DNA of 44,364 nt from an uncultured Bacteroidales bacterium (GCA_902801485.1 CADCIP010000038.1:1-44364), one strand, 5' to 3'; counted from the stretch's first letter, positions 6,497 to 15,556 are shown. Notes: generated from the sequence alone by a model not told the origin. Numbers and translations are program-made.

Positions 6497-8347
6497 ATGA
6501 AACCATTATCCATTATCTTACTTTGTCTGACGCTAGTGTCTCCTTTGTCGATACTGGCGCAGGGAACAGAGAAAAAGGTTGTTGCCTACGTCACCTCCTG
6601 GTCATCTGTAATGCCCGATCCGTTTGTGATGACTCACATTAACTATGCTTTTGGCGGAGTGGGAGGCGATGGTGTCAGTGTGTATGCCGACAATACTTCT
6701 CGTATGCAGCAGATTATCCGTTTGAAAAACAGGAATCCCAAACTGAAGGTGCTGCTTTCTGTTGGCGGGTGGGGAAGAGGTAACTTTTCTCCTATGGCTC
6801 AGGACGATACCAAACGAAAGGCCTTTGCCAAAGCCTGTCGTGCTTTCTGCGATAAGTATAATTTGGACGGTATAGACATCGACTGGGAGTTTCCCGGTAA
6901 CAACTCCAGTGGCGAGACTTCTCCTTCCGGAGAGAAGCAAAACTATAACTTGTTGATGCGTGACCTCCGTGAAGCGCTTGGCAACGAACTGCTGCTTACG
7001 ATGGCTTCGTCGGCTGATCCCGGATATTACGATTTCAAAGGTTGCATTCAGTACCTCGACTTTGTAAATGTTATGACCTACGATATGTCGGGACCTCCCA
7101 ACCATCATTCGGCCCTTTATCGTGGCGGAAAGGTGGGCAACGGTTGGCTGGTGCAGTCCGAATCTGTACAGAAACACAGAAATGCAGGTGTTCCCGCCAA
7201 TAAACTGGTTATGGGTTTGGCTTTCTATGGTAATAGCGGTTCTGGAAGTCAGATATCACTGCAAGAGATAAAGAATGGTATAGCCAGTGGGAAATGGAAA
7301 GACAACTGGGACAATACAGCCAAGGTACCTTACGTGACAGATGCCAATGGTAAATTTGCCTACGGCTATGATGACGAGCGGTCTCTAACCATAAAATGCG
7401 ACTACATTGTTAAGCAGAAACTGGCAGGAGGAATGTATTGGGAATATGCTAACGATGATAACAAAGGTACCGAGCGTAATACCGTTTATGAATGTCTGCT
7501 GGGTACGAAATTCGATAACCTGAAATTTGGAGACAACTCGCTCAACTCAATTGGAGGTAATGCATATAATAGCATTATCGACTTCGTGCAGGACCAAGTG
7601 TATTATGCAACAGGAGCCGATGAGATGAATTCCGATACTTGGTATTACGACCCCGATTTCCTTCAGCGTGAATCAGACGGAGGCTACCGTTTCTTGGCTA
7701 TTAGCGGAAGATACAGTTTGACAGCCAACTTCTCCACAAGCAGTTTTGGCTTTGTCCCTCTCAACATGGAAGGTTCGCCGCTCACCTATGATGCAACTGA
7801 CGGAACAGGGTGCGTATGGGTTATTGGAGCCAAATCCTCTGTGGGTAAGCCTTTGTTTGCCGAGGGTGAGGATACCGAATGGGACGAAGGGAATGCCTTT
7901 CCCATGGCTCCCATCGGTGAACATCTGTATCGAATAACCCTGGAAGTGGGAAAGCAGTTGAATGCCAATATGGTAAATTTCAAGTTCTTTCACCAGAACG
8001 GATTCGGAAGTGGCGGTGAGTTTACACCTCGTGGCACCTATCGCATTTCTCTGGTAAACCGTACTTTTACCATTTCCAATACGACAACAGAGAAGGGGAA
8101 CGTCCAGTTGAGAAGAGGGGCTAAAATATCGGATGGACAGAAGTTCGTCTTTACTTTGGATACGAGCAACACATCCACTTCAGTCCTCACTATCGAGGAT
8201 TTTGAAACAGGAATCTCCAGCACCTGCAAAATCCCTACACTTCCTTCTGTTTTCTACGATTTGCAAGGACGTCGCATCATACAGCCCAGAAGTGGAAGTA
8301 TCTATATTGCTCCCACCAAGTCGGGAGAGTGGCGGAAGGTTCTGTGA
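6497..8347 (+). CDS. Secreted GH18 chitinase-like glycosidase
   Basis: This 616-residue protein begins with a signal peptide (about residues 1-22, ending LSILAQG). Residues about 27-335 form a GH18 domain: SVGGW at 88-92 and DGIDIDWEF at 124-132, where Glu131 is the catalytic acid, and MYWEYA near the barrel end. GH18 enzymes cleave beta-1,4 GlcNAc bonds in chitin or in glycoprotein N-glycans (endo-GlcNAcase type). The C-terminal half contains a predicted beta-rich region with VWVIGA and HLYRITLEV, resembling SusE/F-like carbohydrate-binding modules. It ends with FYDLQGRRI, a pattern common at the C-terminus of exported Prevotella proteins. Which substrate is used cannot be decided from sequence. 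It stands alone, without SusC/D genes beside it. Confidence 0.85.
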   Translation: MKPLSIILLCLTLVSPLSILAQGTEKKVVAYVTSWSSVMPDPFVMTHINYAFGGVGGDGVSVYADNTSRMQQIIRLKNRNPKLKVLLSVGGWGRGNFSPMAQDDTKRKAFAKACRAFCDKYNLDGIDIDWEFPGNNSSGETSPSGEKQNYNLLMRDLREALGNELLLTMASSADPGYYDFKGCIQYLDFVNVMTYDMSGPPNHHSALYRGGKVGNGWLVQSESVQKHRNAGVPANKLVMGLAFYGNSGSGSQISLQEIKNGIASGKWKDNWDNTAKVPYVTDANGKFAYGYDDERSLTIKCDYIVKQKLAGGMYWEYANDDNKGTERNTVYECLLGTKFDNLKFGDNSLNSIGGNAYNSIIDFVQDQVYYATGADEMNSDTWYYDPDFLQRESDGGYRFLAISGRYSLTANFSTSSFGFVPLNMEGSPLTYDATDGTGCVWVIGAKSSVGKPLFAEGEDTEWDEGNAFPMAPIGEHLYRITLEVGKQLNANMVNFKFFHQNGFGSGGEFTPRGTYRISLVNRTFTISNTTTEKGNVQLRRGAKISDGQKFVFTLDTSNTSTSVLTIEDFETGISSTCKIPTLPSVFYDLQGRRIIQPRSGSIYIAPTKSGEWRKVL

Positions 8348-8452
8348 ATCAGGGCCAACAGGTATATGGTTCCCTAAAAAAACTACTTTTTGCCATGTAA
8401 AGTAATCAATAATACGTTTTTTTGTTAAATTCTTGAAAAAAAATGCCAAAAC

Positions 8453-8485
8453 TTTGGTTTGTTTCCTGAGATTTTTTTATTTTTG
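8453..8485 (+). promoter_or_regulatory. Promoter of the peptide/export operon
   Basis: TTTG at 8453-8456 and TATTTTTG at 8478-8485 are 21 bases apart. Transcription would start near 8491, leaving a leader of about 175 nt before the first precursor gene. That leader has no long ORF and no obvious hairpin. It is the only convincing promoter seen before the export genes. Confidence 0.65.
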
Positions 8486-8667
8486 CACTATTATTGTATG
8501 GCTTAATGTCTTGAAGAGAACTCTGAATGAGTGTGACAGCCGAATCTAAACGATGTAAACCTGGTGGAAGAAACGAAAGATAAGCTAATACTGATAATTG
8601 AATGTGAGGAAATACGATAACCGATTTTGGTTTTTATATTAATGTTAAACTTTTAAACTATTAGATT

Positions 8668-8883
8668 ATGGCAGAGAAGAATGAAAAGCGAGTTCTGAAT
8701 ATTGAACTCGAGGATGATGTGAAGAAGGTTTCCATCAAAGGTTTGAACAGTGAGTCACAGGTGGTAATGAGCCAGGAACTGGATGAAGACGCTCTGGATA
8801 AAGTGGCAGGAGGAGTAAACCCAAACACAAACATTAACATTAGACCTGAGGTTTTAGACCCTAAAGTAAATAATCCTGTTTGA
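8668..8883 (+). CDS. Double-glycine leader peptide precursor 1
   Basis: This 71-residue peptide has a 49-residue leader ending VAGG, then a 22-residue tail starting VNPNTNIN and ending PKVNNPV. The leader is acidic, with IELEDDVKK and SQELDEDALDKVAGG, and is closely shared with the next two ORFs. A Gly-Gly end preceded by Leu-Asp-x-Val is the cleavage signal used by C39 peptidase exporters, and such an exporter is encoded 2.4 kb downstream. The tail has no Cys, Ser/Thr-rich or aromatic pattern, so disulfide or lanthionine bridges are excluded. I infer an exported peptide, either bacteriocin or signal. It is not an exact match to bacteroidetocins or to Nif11 leaders that I know. Confidence 0.75.
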   Translation: MAEKNEKRVLNIELEDDVKKVSIKGLNSESQVVMSQELDEDALDKVAGGVNPNTNINIRPEVLDPKVNNPV

Positions 8884-8899
8884 TTACAATTATTGAACC

Positions 8900-8927
8900 A
8901 TGGCCTCACATGAATTTGTGGGGCCAT
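8900..8927 (+). promoter_or_regulatory. Intergenic hairpin after precursor 1
   Basis: ATGGCCTCACA (8900-8910) pairs with TGTGGGGCCAT (8917-8927) with one mismatch and a 6-base loop. No T-run follows, so it is more likely an mRNA stability or processing element than a full terminator. Related sequences follow precursors 2 and 3. Confidence 0.55.
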
Positions 8928-8958
8928 GATTCATGGTGGTATTTTAAAGTAAGATAAT

Positions 8959-9141
8959 ATGGCTGAGAAGAACGCCAAGAGATTGGTGACAATTGAACTT
9001 GAGGACGAAGTGAAGAAACTTTCCATTACTGGTATGAACAGTGATGAGCAGGTGCTGATGAGCCGAGAGCTGGGCGAGGATCTCCTCGACCAGGTCGCTG
9101 GAGGGCAACGCGAAGGGCGAAATAATCTTCCGCATAAGTAA
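8959..9141 (+). CDS. Double-glycine leader peptide precursor 2
   Basis: This 60-residue peptide has a 49-residue leader ending DQVAGG and an 11-residue basic tail, QREGRNNLPHK. Its leader is nearly identical to that of precursor 3 at DNA level (they differ at only a few bases from the AAGAACGCC onward), showing a recent duplication, while the tails share nothing. The tail is Cys-free and has Pro near the end. The gene lies 75 bases after precursor 1. Cleavage after Gly-Gly by the C39 exporter downstream is inferred. Confidence 0.75.
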   Translation: MAEKNAKRLVTIELEDEVKKLSITGMNSDEQVLMSRELGEDLLDQVAGGQREGRNNLPHK

Positions 9142-9188
9142 GAAATTGAAACAGATTGATAGTTTGAAGGCAATTCTTGAACCAGCGA

Positions 9189-9212
9189 AGCCCTATGTGA
9201 AGTTTTGGGGCT
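9189..9212 (+). promoter_or_regulatory. Intergenic hairpin after precursor 2
   Basis: AGCCC at 9189-9193 and GGGCT at 9208-9212 enclose a TATGTGAAGTTTTG loop. It sits at the same place relative to its gene as the hairpin after precursor 1. The copy after precursor 3 (about 9466-9490, AAAGCCCTACGTGAAGTTG) keeps the sequence but not the closing stem. Confidence 0.5.
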
Positions 9213-9243
9213 ATATGGTAATGCAAGATAATACTCAGACGAT

Positions 9244-9432
9244 ATGACAGAGAAGAACGCCAAGCGATTGGTGACAATTGAACTTGAGGACGAAGTGAAG
9301 AAACTTTCCATTACTGGTTTGAACAGTGATGAGCAAGTGGTGATGAGCCAAGAGTTGGACGAGGATGTCCTCGACCAGGTGGGAGGAGGAGTCAGGCAGG
9401 GGGCAGGTATGGTTAAGCTAGAAGTGGTATAA
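9244..9432 (+). CDS. Double-glycine leader peptide precursor 3
   Basis: This 62-residue peptide has the shared 49-residue leader, here ending DQVGGG, and a 13-residue tail VRQGAGMVKLEVV. The leader differs from that of precursor 2 mainly at residue 2 and at a few positions such as Met26 to Leu. The extra Gly before the cleavage site is unusual but compatible with double-glycine processing. The tail is short, Cys-free and hydrophobic toward its end. It is the last precursor before the regulatory and export genes. Confidence 0.75.
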   Translation: MTEKNAKRLVTIELEDEVKKLSITGLNSDEQVVMSQELDEDVLDQVGGGVRQGAGMVKLEVV

Positions 9433-9511
9433 AGGGCATACTATACGAAGTTCCATAACCAATAAAGCCCTACGTGAAGTTGTTGTGCAACCAGAGACAT
9501 TAGGCTGAGGA

Positions 9512-9545
9512 GACCTGCCGCCTGATGGATTTTGTGGTGCAGGTC
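9512..9545 (+). promoter_or_regulatory. Stem-loop between precursors and export genes
   Basis: GACCTGC at 9512-9518 pairs with GCAGGTC at 9539-9545. A weak T-rich stretch follows (GATTTTGA). It could act as a partial terminator that keeps the precursors more abundant than the export machinery. The rest of 9433-9640 holds the degenerate third hairpin copy and no gene. Confidence 0.4.
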
Positions 9546-9640
9546 GATTTTGATAACGGTTTGCTGTTGCTTCACAATAGCCAGTTTTATGTCATGCTGG
9601 CGAATTATTAACCAGTGACAGTTAAGTAAAATAATAGAAT

Positions 9641-10048
9641 ATGAAACGCGAACTAACATTCAAAAACAAGGATCAGGAATTGAACCGCGTATCGGAGTTC
9701 ATGGAAGGTGTATGTGATGAACTTCAGCTTGACATGCATGTGGCCATGAAACTACAACTGGCTATGGAAGAGATGGTAGCCAACGTTATCTTCTATGCTT
9801 ATCCTAAAGGTACAGAAGCTGAGATCACCCTCACAGTTGAGAGTGAAAATAACGAACTGACTTTTGTGCTCTCTGATACAGGCAAACCCTTTGATCCAAC
9901 GGCAAAGGAGGATGCTGACATTGAGACCAATCCCATGGACCGCGAACAAGGTGGTATGGGCATTCTGATAGTCAAGAATATCATGAATGAGGTGAGTTAC
10001 CAACGCTTCGGTGAAGAAAACAGACTGACGATGAAGAAGAAACTTTGA
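9641..10048 (+). CDS. RsbW/SpoIIAB-like anti-sigma-type serine kinase
   Basis: This 135-residue protein is a stand-alone HATPase_c_2 domain. The N-box is EEMVANVIFYAYP (residues about 46-58), the G1 box DTGKPFDP (about 85-92) and the G2 box GGMGILIVKNI (about 105-115). Such kinases phosphorylate a STAS antagonist and hold a target protein inactive until the antagonist is dephosphorylated. A STAS gene follows after 27 bases and a SpoIIE-type phosphatase is encoded in the same operon, so all three parts of a partner switch are present. The target is unknown; no sigma factor is encoded nearby. Confidence 0.85.
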   Translation: MKRELTFKNKDQELNRVSEFMEGVCDELQLDMHVAMKLQLAMEEMVANVIFYAYPKGTEAEITLTVESENNELTFVLSDTGKPFDPTAKEDADIETNPMDREQGGMGILIVKNIMNEVSYQRFGEENRLTMKKKL

Positions 10049-10075
10049 AATAATAAAACACATAAAAATATAATT

Positions 10076-10381
10076 ATGACACAAATAATCAAAGAAGGAG
10101 GAAAAACCATCGTAAAAACCGGCCAGCGCATTGACACACTGAACGCTGCGCAGTTTGAAACAGACATTCAACCCGCGCTTGAACAAGGCGTGGATCTCGA
10201 AATCGACTGCACAGAGTTGAACTATATGGCCAGTTCCGGTCTTCGCATCCTTCAATCTACTATGCGTACCGTAATACGTAGCTTGGGCGGACAGATGAAG
10301 TTAACACACGTCTGTGACGACATCTTTGATGTGCTCAAAATGACGGGTTTCAACCGTCATATCACTATAGAAAGAGCTTAA
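10076..10381 (+). CDS. STAS-domain anti-sigma factor antagonist (RsbV-like)
   Basis: This 101-residue protein is a single STAS domain. The switch segment is LNYMASSGLRIL. By alignment with SpoIIAA (DSSG), Ser53 is the likely phosphorylation site, and the usual preceding Asp is Ala52 here. The protein should be phosphorylated by the RsbW-like kinase encoded just upstream and dephosphorylated by the SpoIIE phosphatase encoded at 16506. Its stop is 3 bases from the next start, so expression is coupled to the export genes. Whether it controls transcription or the transporter directly is open. Confidence 0.85.
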   Translation: MTQIIKEGGKTIVKTGQRIDTLNAAQFETDIQPALEQGVDLEIDCTELNYMASSGLRILQSTMRTVIRSLGGQMKLTHVCDDIFDVLKMTGFNRHITIERA

Positions 10382-10384
10382 CCT

Positions 10385-11221
10385 ATGGGTGAAATCTTCA
10401 ACCAAGAGGCGCTGGCGGCACTCGACGAACATCGTGAGACCGAAGAGATGCCCCGTGTGACGTCGCCTAAACTGAAACTTGTGCTGGGAGCGATGTTGAC
10501 CATTATGGTTGTATTGCTCTACTGGTGTATTTTCGGTACCATTAACTATAAGGTGACTGCACAGGGTTTGGTGTTTCCCTTTGGGGAGGTTACGCCCATC
10601 AGTGTTCCATACGAAGGTATTGTCTCGCGCAGTTTTCTGAGTCATGGCTCTGTCGTGGTGAATGGCAATGGTATCATGGAGATACGCAATGCCCTCTCGA
10701 CAACGGCGGTTGTAGCTCCGCGCGATGGTGTAGTCATCTCGACGCTTCCTGTCGGTTCTGCTTTTAAGGCAGGCGACCCTGTGGCCTGGCTCCTTCCCCA
10801 GGCTCAGCAAATGGCTGGTAGGGAAATGCTCTGCTACGTTACTTATAACGACCTGAGGAAACTGAAACTGGACCAACAGGTTCAGGCTACTCCTGCCAAT
10901 ATGGATCGCGAGAAATGGGGGTATGTATATGGTCGTGTGGTCGGAATTGAGCAGTTTCCAACCACAAGGAAGGAGATTATCAGCCGTCTGAAACTTGACC
11001 CGTTGGCTGCATTCATTCCAGACGGACAAGCTGTGTATGAGGTTCGTGTAGTACTAGATGAACGAGATGGCAGACTTGCATGGAGCCGTGAGAAGAGCCA
11101 AAATGAGAAAGTGGGTAACGGGGCCTTGTGCAATATCCAGATCATCACCAAGAAGAAACCCGTATGGCGTGTGCTTGTCGGTGCAGTTGACAACTCTATA
11201 GAAACAATAACGGGGAATTAG
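10385..11221 (+). CDS. HlyD-type adaptor of the NHLM-like peptide exporter
   Basis: This 278-residue inner-membrane protein has one membrane segment (about residues 32-53) after a short cytoplasmic tail. Downstream are two half-lipoyl pieces (VPYEGIVSR and VVAPRDGVV) separated by only about 35 residues, so the long coiled-coil hairpin of classic HlyD is missing. Then follows a beta-barrel part. Members of this type (NHLM bacteriocin secretion protein) pair with a C39 peptidase ABC exporter, which is encoded 15 bases downstream. It probably links the exporter to the periplasm. The lack of a hairpin means it cannot by itself reach a TolC channel, and a second adaptor with a hairpin is encoded at 18457. 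Confidence 0.8.
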   Translation: MGEIFNQEALAALDEHRETEEMPRVTSPKLKLVLGAMLTIMVVLLYWCIFGTINYKVTAQGLVFPFGEVTPISVPYEGIVSRSFLSHGSVVVNGNGIMEIRNALSTTAVVAPRDGVVISTLPVGSAFKAGDPVAWLLPQAQQMAGREMLCYVTYNDLRKLKLDQQVQATPANMDREKWGYVYGRVVGIEQFPTTRKEIISRLKLDPLAAFIPDGQAVYEVRVVLDERDGRLAWSREKSQNEKVGNGALCNIQIITKKKPVWRVLVGAVDNSIETITGN

Positions 11222-11236
11222 CGACCACAAATCTAT

Positions 11237-13378
11237 ATGAGCAGGAACAAAGTAGCGAAAGTGCCCATGGTGATGCAGATGGAGGCCGTAGAGTGCGGTG
11301 CAGCATCGCTCACAATGGTTTTGGCCTACTACGGCAAGTGGCTCCCGTTGGAACAGGTTCGTGCTGCCTGTGGTGTGAGCCGCGACGGTTCATCGGCAAA
11401 AAGCATCTTACGGGCGGCAAGAAACTATGGTCTGACCGCCAAGGGGTATCGCACGACGTCTGAAGGGCTTGATGGCATGCAGCCTGCTATCATACATTGG
11501 AACTTCGAGCATTTTGTCGTATTCAAGGGCTTCGACCGAAAAGGTAATGCCTGTCTGAACGACCCCGGTTTAGGTCCTGTTAAGTGGCCCTTAGAGGAAT
11601 TCAAAAAGCATTTTACCGGTGTTTGCCTGACCTTCAGTCCCACAGAAAGTTTTGAGAAGGGAGGTGAGCCGACAAATATCCTCTCGTATATGAGGAAAAA
11701 TCTCATCGGTGCAAGTGAAGCTTTCTGGCTGACGCTTATATTTGCATTAATGATTGCTTTTATTACGTTGATATCCCCACTGTTCACCCGTGTCTTCCTT
11801 GATGAGATTCTCTCGGGCAAAAACGCTGACTGGGCCAAGTGGTTTTTTGTTGGAATGGGTGCCTTGGCTACCTATCATTTCTTTGTTGTCCTGCTGCAGA
11901 GCCGTTATTCCAAACGTATTGCCGGACTATTGGCCCTGAAAGGTAACAGAGAGTATCTCTTCCATTTGTTGCGACTGCCGATGTCTTTTTTCGCCATGCG
12001 AAACGTCGGTGATCTTCAGCAACGTATGCACCTGAACGAGACAATCACCCATTCTCTGGTGGAAGTGCTCGCCCCACAGGTTATTAATATCGGGCTTCTT
12101 CTGCTATATCTTCTATTGATGTTTTCTTATTCCGCATGGCTTACGATGATTGGCGTTGTAGCTGCCATTGTGAACCTGGGAATAGTGCAATACTTTTCGA
12201 AACAGCGTATTAACCTCGTCCGTTCGATGGAACAGAGCGAGGGACAGTATTACTCGGCCACCATCTCATGTATTGACAACATGGAGAGTATTAAGGCGGC
12301 GGGTGCTGAGGCAGGATTCTTCGAATATTGGTCCGGACTATGGGCCCACAAGTTCAACGTAAACAGCAATACCGAAAGTCAGCAGGCGATGATGGCCCTG
12401 TTGCCCGTTGTGGCAACCGGACTGGTGAACATGGCGGTGCTTGTATTCGGTGCCTATTTGATTCTGCAAGGTAACCTGACTGTGGGTATGCTCATGGCTT
12501 TCCAAGGATTCATGGGCTCGTTCCTACAGCCTGTAAACGCTATCGTTAATGCTTCGCAGACGATTGTCGAGATGCGTTCGCAGATGGAACGTGTAGAGGA
12601 TGTGATGAAATATCCCGAAGATCATCGGGATAGTGGGGGCGAAGTAGTCCGGGGTAAGCTGGGCGGACTATTGGAACTGAAGCATGTCACCTTTGGCTAC
12701 TCACCGCTCCAGCCTCCACTTATTGAGGACTTCAACCTGAGGATAGAACCAGGTCACTCTGTAGCTTTCGTAGGCTCGTCAGGGTGTGGGAAGAGCACAT
12801 TGGCCAAACTAATCAGCGGTCTTTATAAACCCTGGAGTGGAGAGATCCTCTTTGACAACAGACCAATCGAGAGCATATCGAGCGAGGAACTGACGAATTC
12901 TGTTGCTGTAATAGACCAGAATGTGGTACTTTTCGATGATACTGTAGCGCAGAACATCCGAATGTGGGATCCGTCGATCGAGGACTTCACAATGATGATA
13001 GCTTGCAATGATGCACAGATACGTAGCGACATCGTGAGCCGTCCAGAGGGATTCGGTACTAAGATTGTCAAGGGTGGACAGAATTTCTCGGGTGGACAGC
13101 GTCAGCGCATAGAAATGGCTACGGCTCTTGCAAAGGAGCCTGCCATCCTGATTATGGACGAAGCTACAAGTGCCCTCGACCCGAAGACTGAAGACGAGGT
13201 GATGCGCCGAATCCGACGCATGGGACCCACACAGATTATCGTGGCACACCGTCTGTCAACAATCCGTGACTGCGATGAGATTATCGTGATGAACCAAGGT
13301 AAGATCCTGCAGCGAGGGCGTCATGAGGAACTTATTGAACAAGAGGGCATGTACCAGGATTTGATGAAGAGCGTTTAG
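11237..13378 (+). CDS. C39 peptidase-containing ABC exporter (NHLM-type)
   Basis: This 713-residue protein has an N-terminal C39 peptidase with Gln14, Cys20 (VECGAASL), His92 (EHFVVFKG) and Asp109 (NDPG), all required for cleaving double-glycine leaders. A six-helix ABC membrane domain follows (about residues 160-430), then an ATPase domain with GSSGCGKST, FSGGQRQR and LIMDEATSALD. It should remove the leader of precursors 1-3 and drive the peptides out of the cytoplasm. The overall arrangement is that of the NHLM bacteriocin peptidase/ATP-binding protein. It is followed within 6 bases by a second ABC exporter, the usual NHLM partner. Confidence 0.9.
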   Translation: MSRNKVAKVPMVMQMEAVECGAASLTMVLAYYGKWLPLEQVRAACGVSRDGSSAKSILRAARNYGLTAKGYRTTSEGLDGMQPAIIHWNFEHFVVFKGFDRKGNACLNDPGLGPVKWPLEEFKKHFTGVCLTFSPTESFEKGGEPTNILSYMRKNLIGASEAFWLTLIFALMIAFITLISPLFTRVFLDEILSGKNADWAKWFFVGMGALATYHFFVVLLQSRYSKRIAGLLALKGNREYLFHLLRLPMSFFAMRNVGDLQQRMHLNETITHSLVEVLAPQVINIGLLLLYLLLMFSYSAWLTMIGVVAAIVNLGIVQYFSKQRINLVRSMEQSEGQYYSATISCIDNMESIKAAGAEAGFFEYWSGLWAHKFNVNSNTESQQAMMALLPVVATGLVNMAVLVFGAYLILQGNLTVGMLMAFQGFMGSFLQPVNAIVNASQTIVEMRSQMERVEDVMKYPEDHRDSGGEVVRGKLGGLLELKHVTFGYSPLQPPLIEDFNLRIEPGHSVAFVGSSGCGKSTLAKLISGLYKPWSGEILFDNRPIESISSEELTNSVAVIDQNVVLFDDTVAQNIRMWDPSIEDFTMMIACNDAQIRSDIVSRPEGFGTKIVKGGQNFSGGQRQRIEMATALAKEPAILIMDEATSALDPKTEDEVMRRIRRMGPTQIIVAHRLSTIRDCDEIIVMNQGKILQRGRHEELIEQEGMYQDLMKSV

Positions 13379-13384
13379 ACTACT

Positions 13385-15553
13385 ATGGCAGTATATATCA
13401 ACCAAATAAACAAGCGGCGGGCAGCAGAGAAGGCTGCGATGTCTGAGGTTTATGAAAAAACCAACGAACGGCTTGGTCTGCGTCAGCATAAGCATGTTGT
13501 GCCACAGAACGATGAGAGTGCGCTGCGACAAGTGCTTGAAGCCCTCGGCATCACCGACTACGAACTGGAAGAAAATGACCTTTTGACTCCAGAAGAACAG
13601 TTGACAGGAATTCTCCGTCCCCGAGGCATCATGATGCGCAGCGTCCGTCTGAAAGGCGAATGGTGGAAGGAGTGTGTCGGGCCGTTGTTGGGTTATGCAA
13701 AGGATGGTCGCCTGGTGGCTCTTACGCCCACAAAAACGGGTCTTGGTTACCAGTATAGGGAGAAGGACGGTTCAATCCAAAAGGTGTCGCGTCGCAATAT
13801 GGAGACAGAACTGAGGCCTCAGGCTGTGACCTTCACCAAGGCGCTGCCCCTGAAACCATTGAAACTGAAGGACCTCATCATTTTCACTTGGGGTGTGGTT
13901 TCGGGGCCGAATGTTTTGCTCTTGGTGTTGTGCGCTCTAATGGTTGTGCTGCTTGGTATGTTTACACCTATGGCAAACAAACTCATTTTCGATACTGTGA
14001 TTCCTACGGGCGATACCAATGACCTATTGCCAATTACCGGCTTGCTCTTCGGTGCTACCATCGGCACTTTGCTGTTGACCCTAACGCGTAACCTATATAT
14101 ATTAAGGATAAAGAACACTGTTGAGTTGCATGTGCAGAACGCAGTAATGGCACGTACGTTCCTGTTGAGTCCCACCTTCTTTTCAAAGAACTCCAGTGGT
14201 GAACTGACGGCCAAACTGCAGAATGTAGCAACCCTCTGTTCTATGGTGAACGAGACAGTTGTCGGAGCACTGCTTTCTATGGTATTGAGCATCATCCTCC
14301 TGATACAGGTTTATATCTACGGCGGTAAGTTGCTTTTGCCAGCACTATTCATCATCGCCGCACAGGTTTTGGTACTTGTGCTTGACTATTACCGTACCGT
14401 TGACGTACGGCAGAAATACACCCAGCGTGCAGCTAAACTTACAGGTCTGGAGTACAATCTTTTTGCGGGTATCCAGAAACTGAAACTGACAGGTTCTGAG
14501 AACCGGGCCTTCGCCCGTTGGCTCGACAAATACAGCGATGCGTCAAAGATCATCTATAACCCTGCATTTAAGGGGCGCCTCTATCCTGCCTTGACTGCTT
14601 TCTTAGGTCTCGGTGGCACAATGCTTATCTTTTGGAGTACCTTATCAAACAATGTTTCTACCTCAGATTATATTGCCTTCAGCTCGGCCTTCGGCATGAT
14701 TACTACCTCTTTGACACAGCTTAACCTGGTACTACCGTATTTGGCACAAATTAAACCGTTGTTGGAGAGCGTGAAGCCTATTTTGGAGGCTGTACCCGAA
14801 ATGGAAGCCAAGGCTCCGCAAGTGGATGAACTGTTCGGCGGTATTGACGTCTCGGGTGTTTCATTCAGATATAGCGAGGACGGACCGCTGATCCTTGATG
14901 ACCTGACACTTCATATAGATCCGGGAGAGTATGTCGGCATCGTAGGAAAGTCGGGCTGTGGAAAATCAACGCTTATGCGTTTGATGCTTGGTTTCGAGAA
15001 ACCTCTTACAGGGGGTATATACTATGACAACTACGACCTGGCAAAGGTTGACAAGACCTCGCTAAGACGTAAGATAGGCTGCTGCCTCCAGAGCGGAAGC
15101 CTTTTTACAGGTGACTTGTTTCATAATATCACCATTACAGCTCCTTGGGCTACGCACGACGATGCGTGGGATGCCTTGAGGATGGCCTGTCTGGAAGAGG
15201 ATGTGCGCAACATGCCGATGGGACTCCATACTGTGGTGTCGGAAGGCGGAGGAGGATTCAGTGGCGGACAGAAGCAGCGTATCCTCATTGCGAGGGCGCT
15301 CATCGCGAAGCCCGACATCATCTTCTTTGATGAGGCAACATCGGCTCTCGACAACATCTCGCAGAAGGCCGTTAGCGACAATCTCGACGACTTGATGTGT
15401 ACACGAGTGGTCATTGCCCACCGTCTCTCTACCATCCGCCATTGCGACCGCATCATTGTTCTCGACAAGGGTCGTATTGCCGAAGAGGGTACATTCGAGG
15501 AACTGATGGAGAACAAGGGCCTCTTCTACACTATGGCACAAAGACAGTTATAA
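13385..15553 (+). CDS. Second ABC exporter of the NHLM-type pair
   Basis: This 722-residue protein has an N-terminal domain of about 150 residues with no Cys/His peptidase set (a degenerate regulatory or substrate-binding part), a six-helix membrane domain (about 165-435) and an ATPase domain with GKSGCGKST, FSGGQKQR and IIFFDEATSALD. NHLM systems carry such a non-peptidase ABC protein next to the peptidase one; the two may form a heterodimer. All ATPase motifs are intact. It ends 3 bases before the binding-protein gene. Confidence 0.88.
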   Translation: MAVYINQINKRRAAEKAAMSEVYEKTNERLGLRQHKHVVPQNDESALRQVLEALGITDYELEENDLLTPEEQLTGILRPRGIMMRSVRLKGEWWKECVGPLLGYAKDGRLVALTPTKTGLGYQYREKDGSIQKVSRRNMETELRPQAVTFTKALPLKPLKLKDLIIFTWGVVSGPNVLLLVLCALMVVLLGMFTPMANKLIFDTVIPTGDTNDLLPITGLLFGATIGTLLLTLTRNLYILRIKNTVELHVQNAVMARTFLLSPTFFSKNSSGELTAKLQNVATLCSMVNETVVGALLSMVLSIILLIQVYIYGGKLLLPALFIIAAQVLVLVLDYYRTVDVRQKYTQRAAKLTGLEYNLFAGIQKLKLTGSENRAFARWLDKYSDASKIIYNPAFKGRLYPALTAFLGLGGTMLIFWSTLSNNVSTSDYIAFSSAFGMITTSLTQLNLVLPYLAQIKPLLESVKPILEAVPEMEAKAPQVDELFGGIDVSGVSFRYSEDGPLILDDLTLHIDPGEYVGIVGKSGCGKSTLMRLMLGFEKPLTGGIYYDNYDLAKVDKTSLRRKIGCCLQSGSLFTGDLFHNITITAPWATHDDAWDALRMACLEEDVRNMPMGLHTVVSEGGGGFSGGQKQRILIARALIAKPDIIFFDEATSALDNISQKAVSDNLDDLMCTRVVIAHRLSTIRHCDRIIVLDKGRIAEEGTFEELMENKGLFYTMAQRQL

Positions 15554-15556
15554 GAT

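Noticed and set aside
6602-7177. 191-residue ORF on the minus strand opposite the chitinase
   Set aside because: A shadow of the GC-biased chitinase frame; no domain or signal seen.
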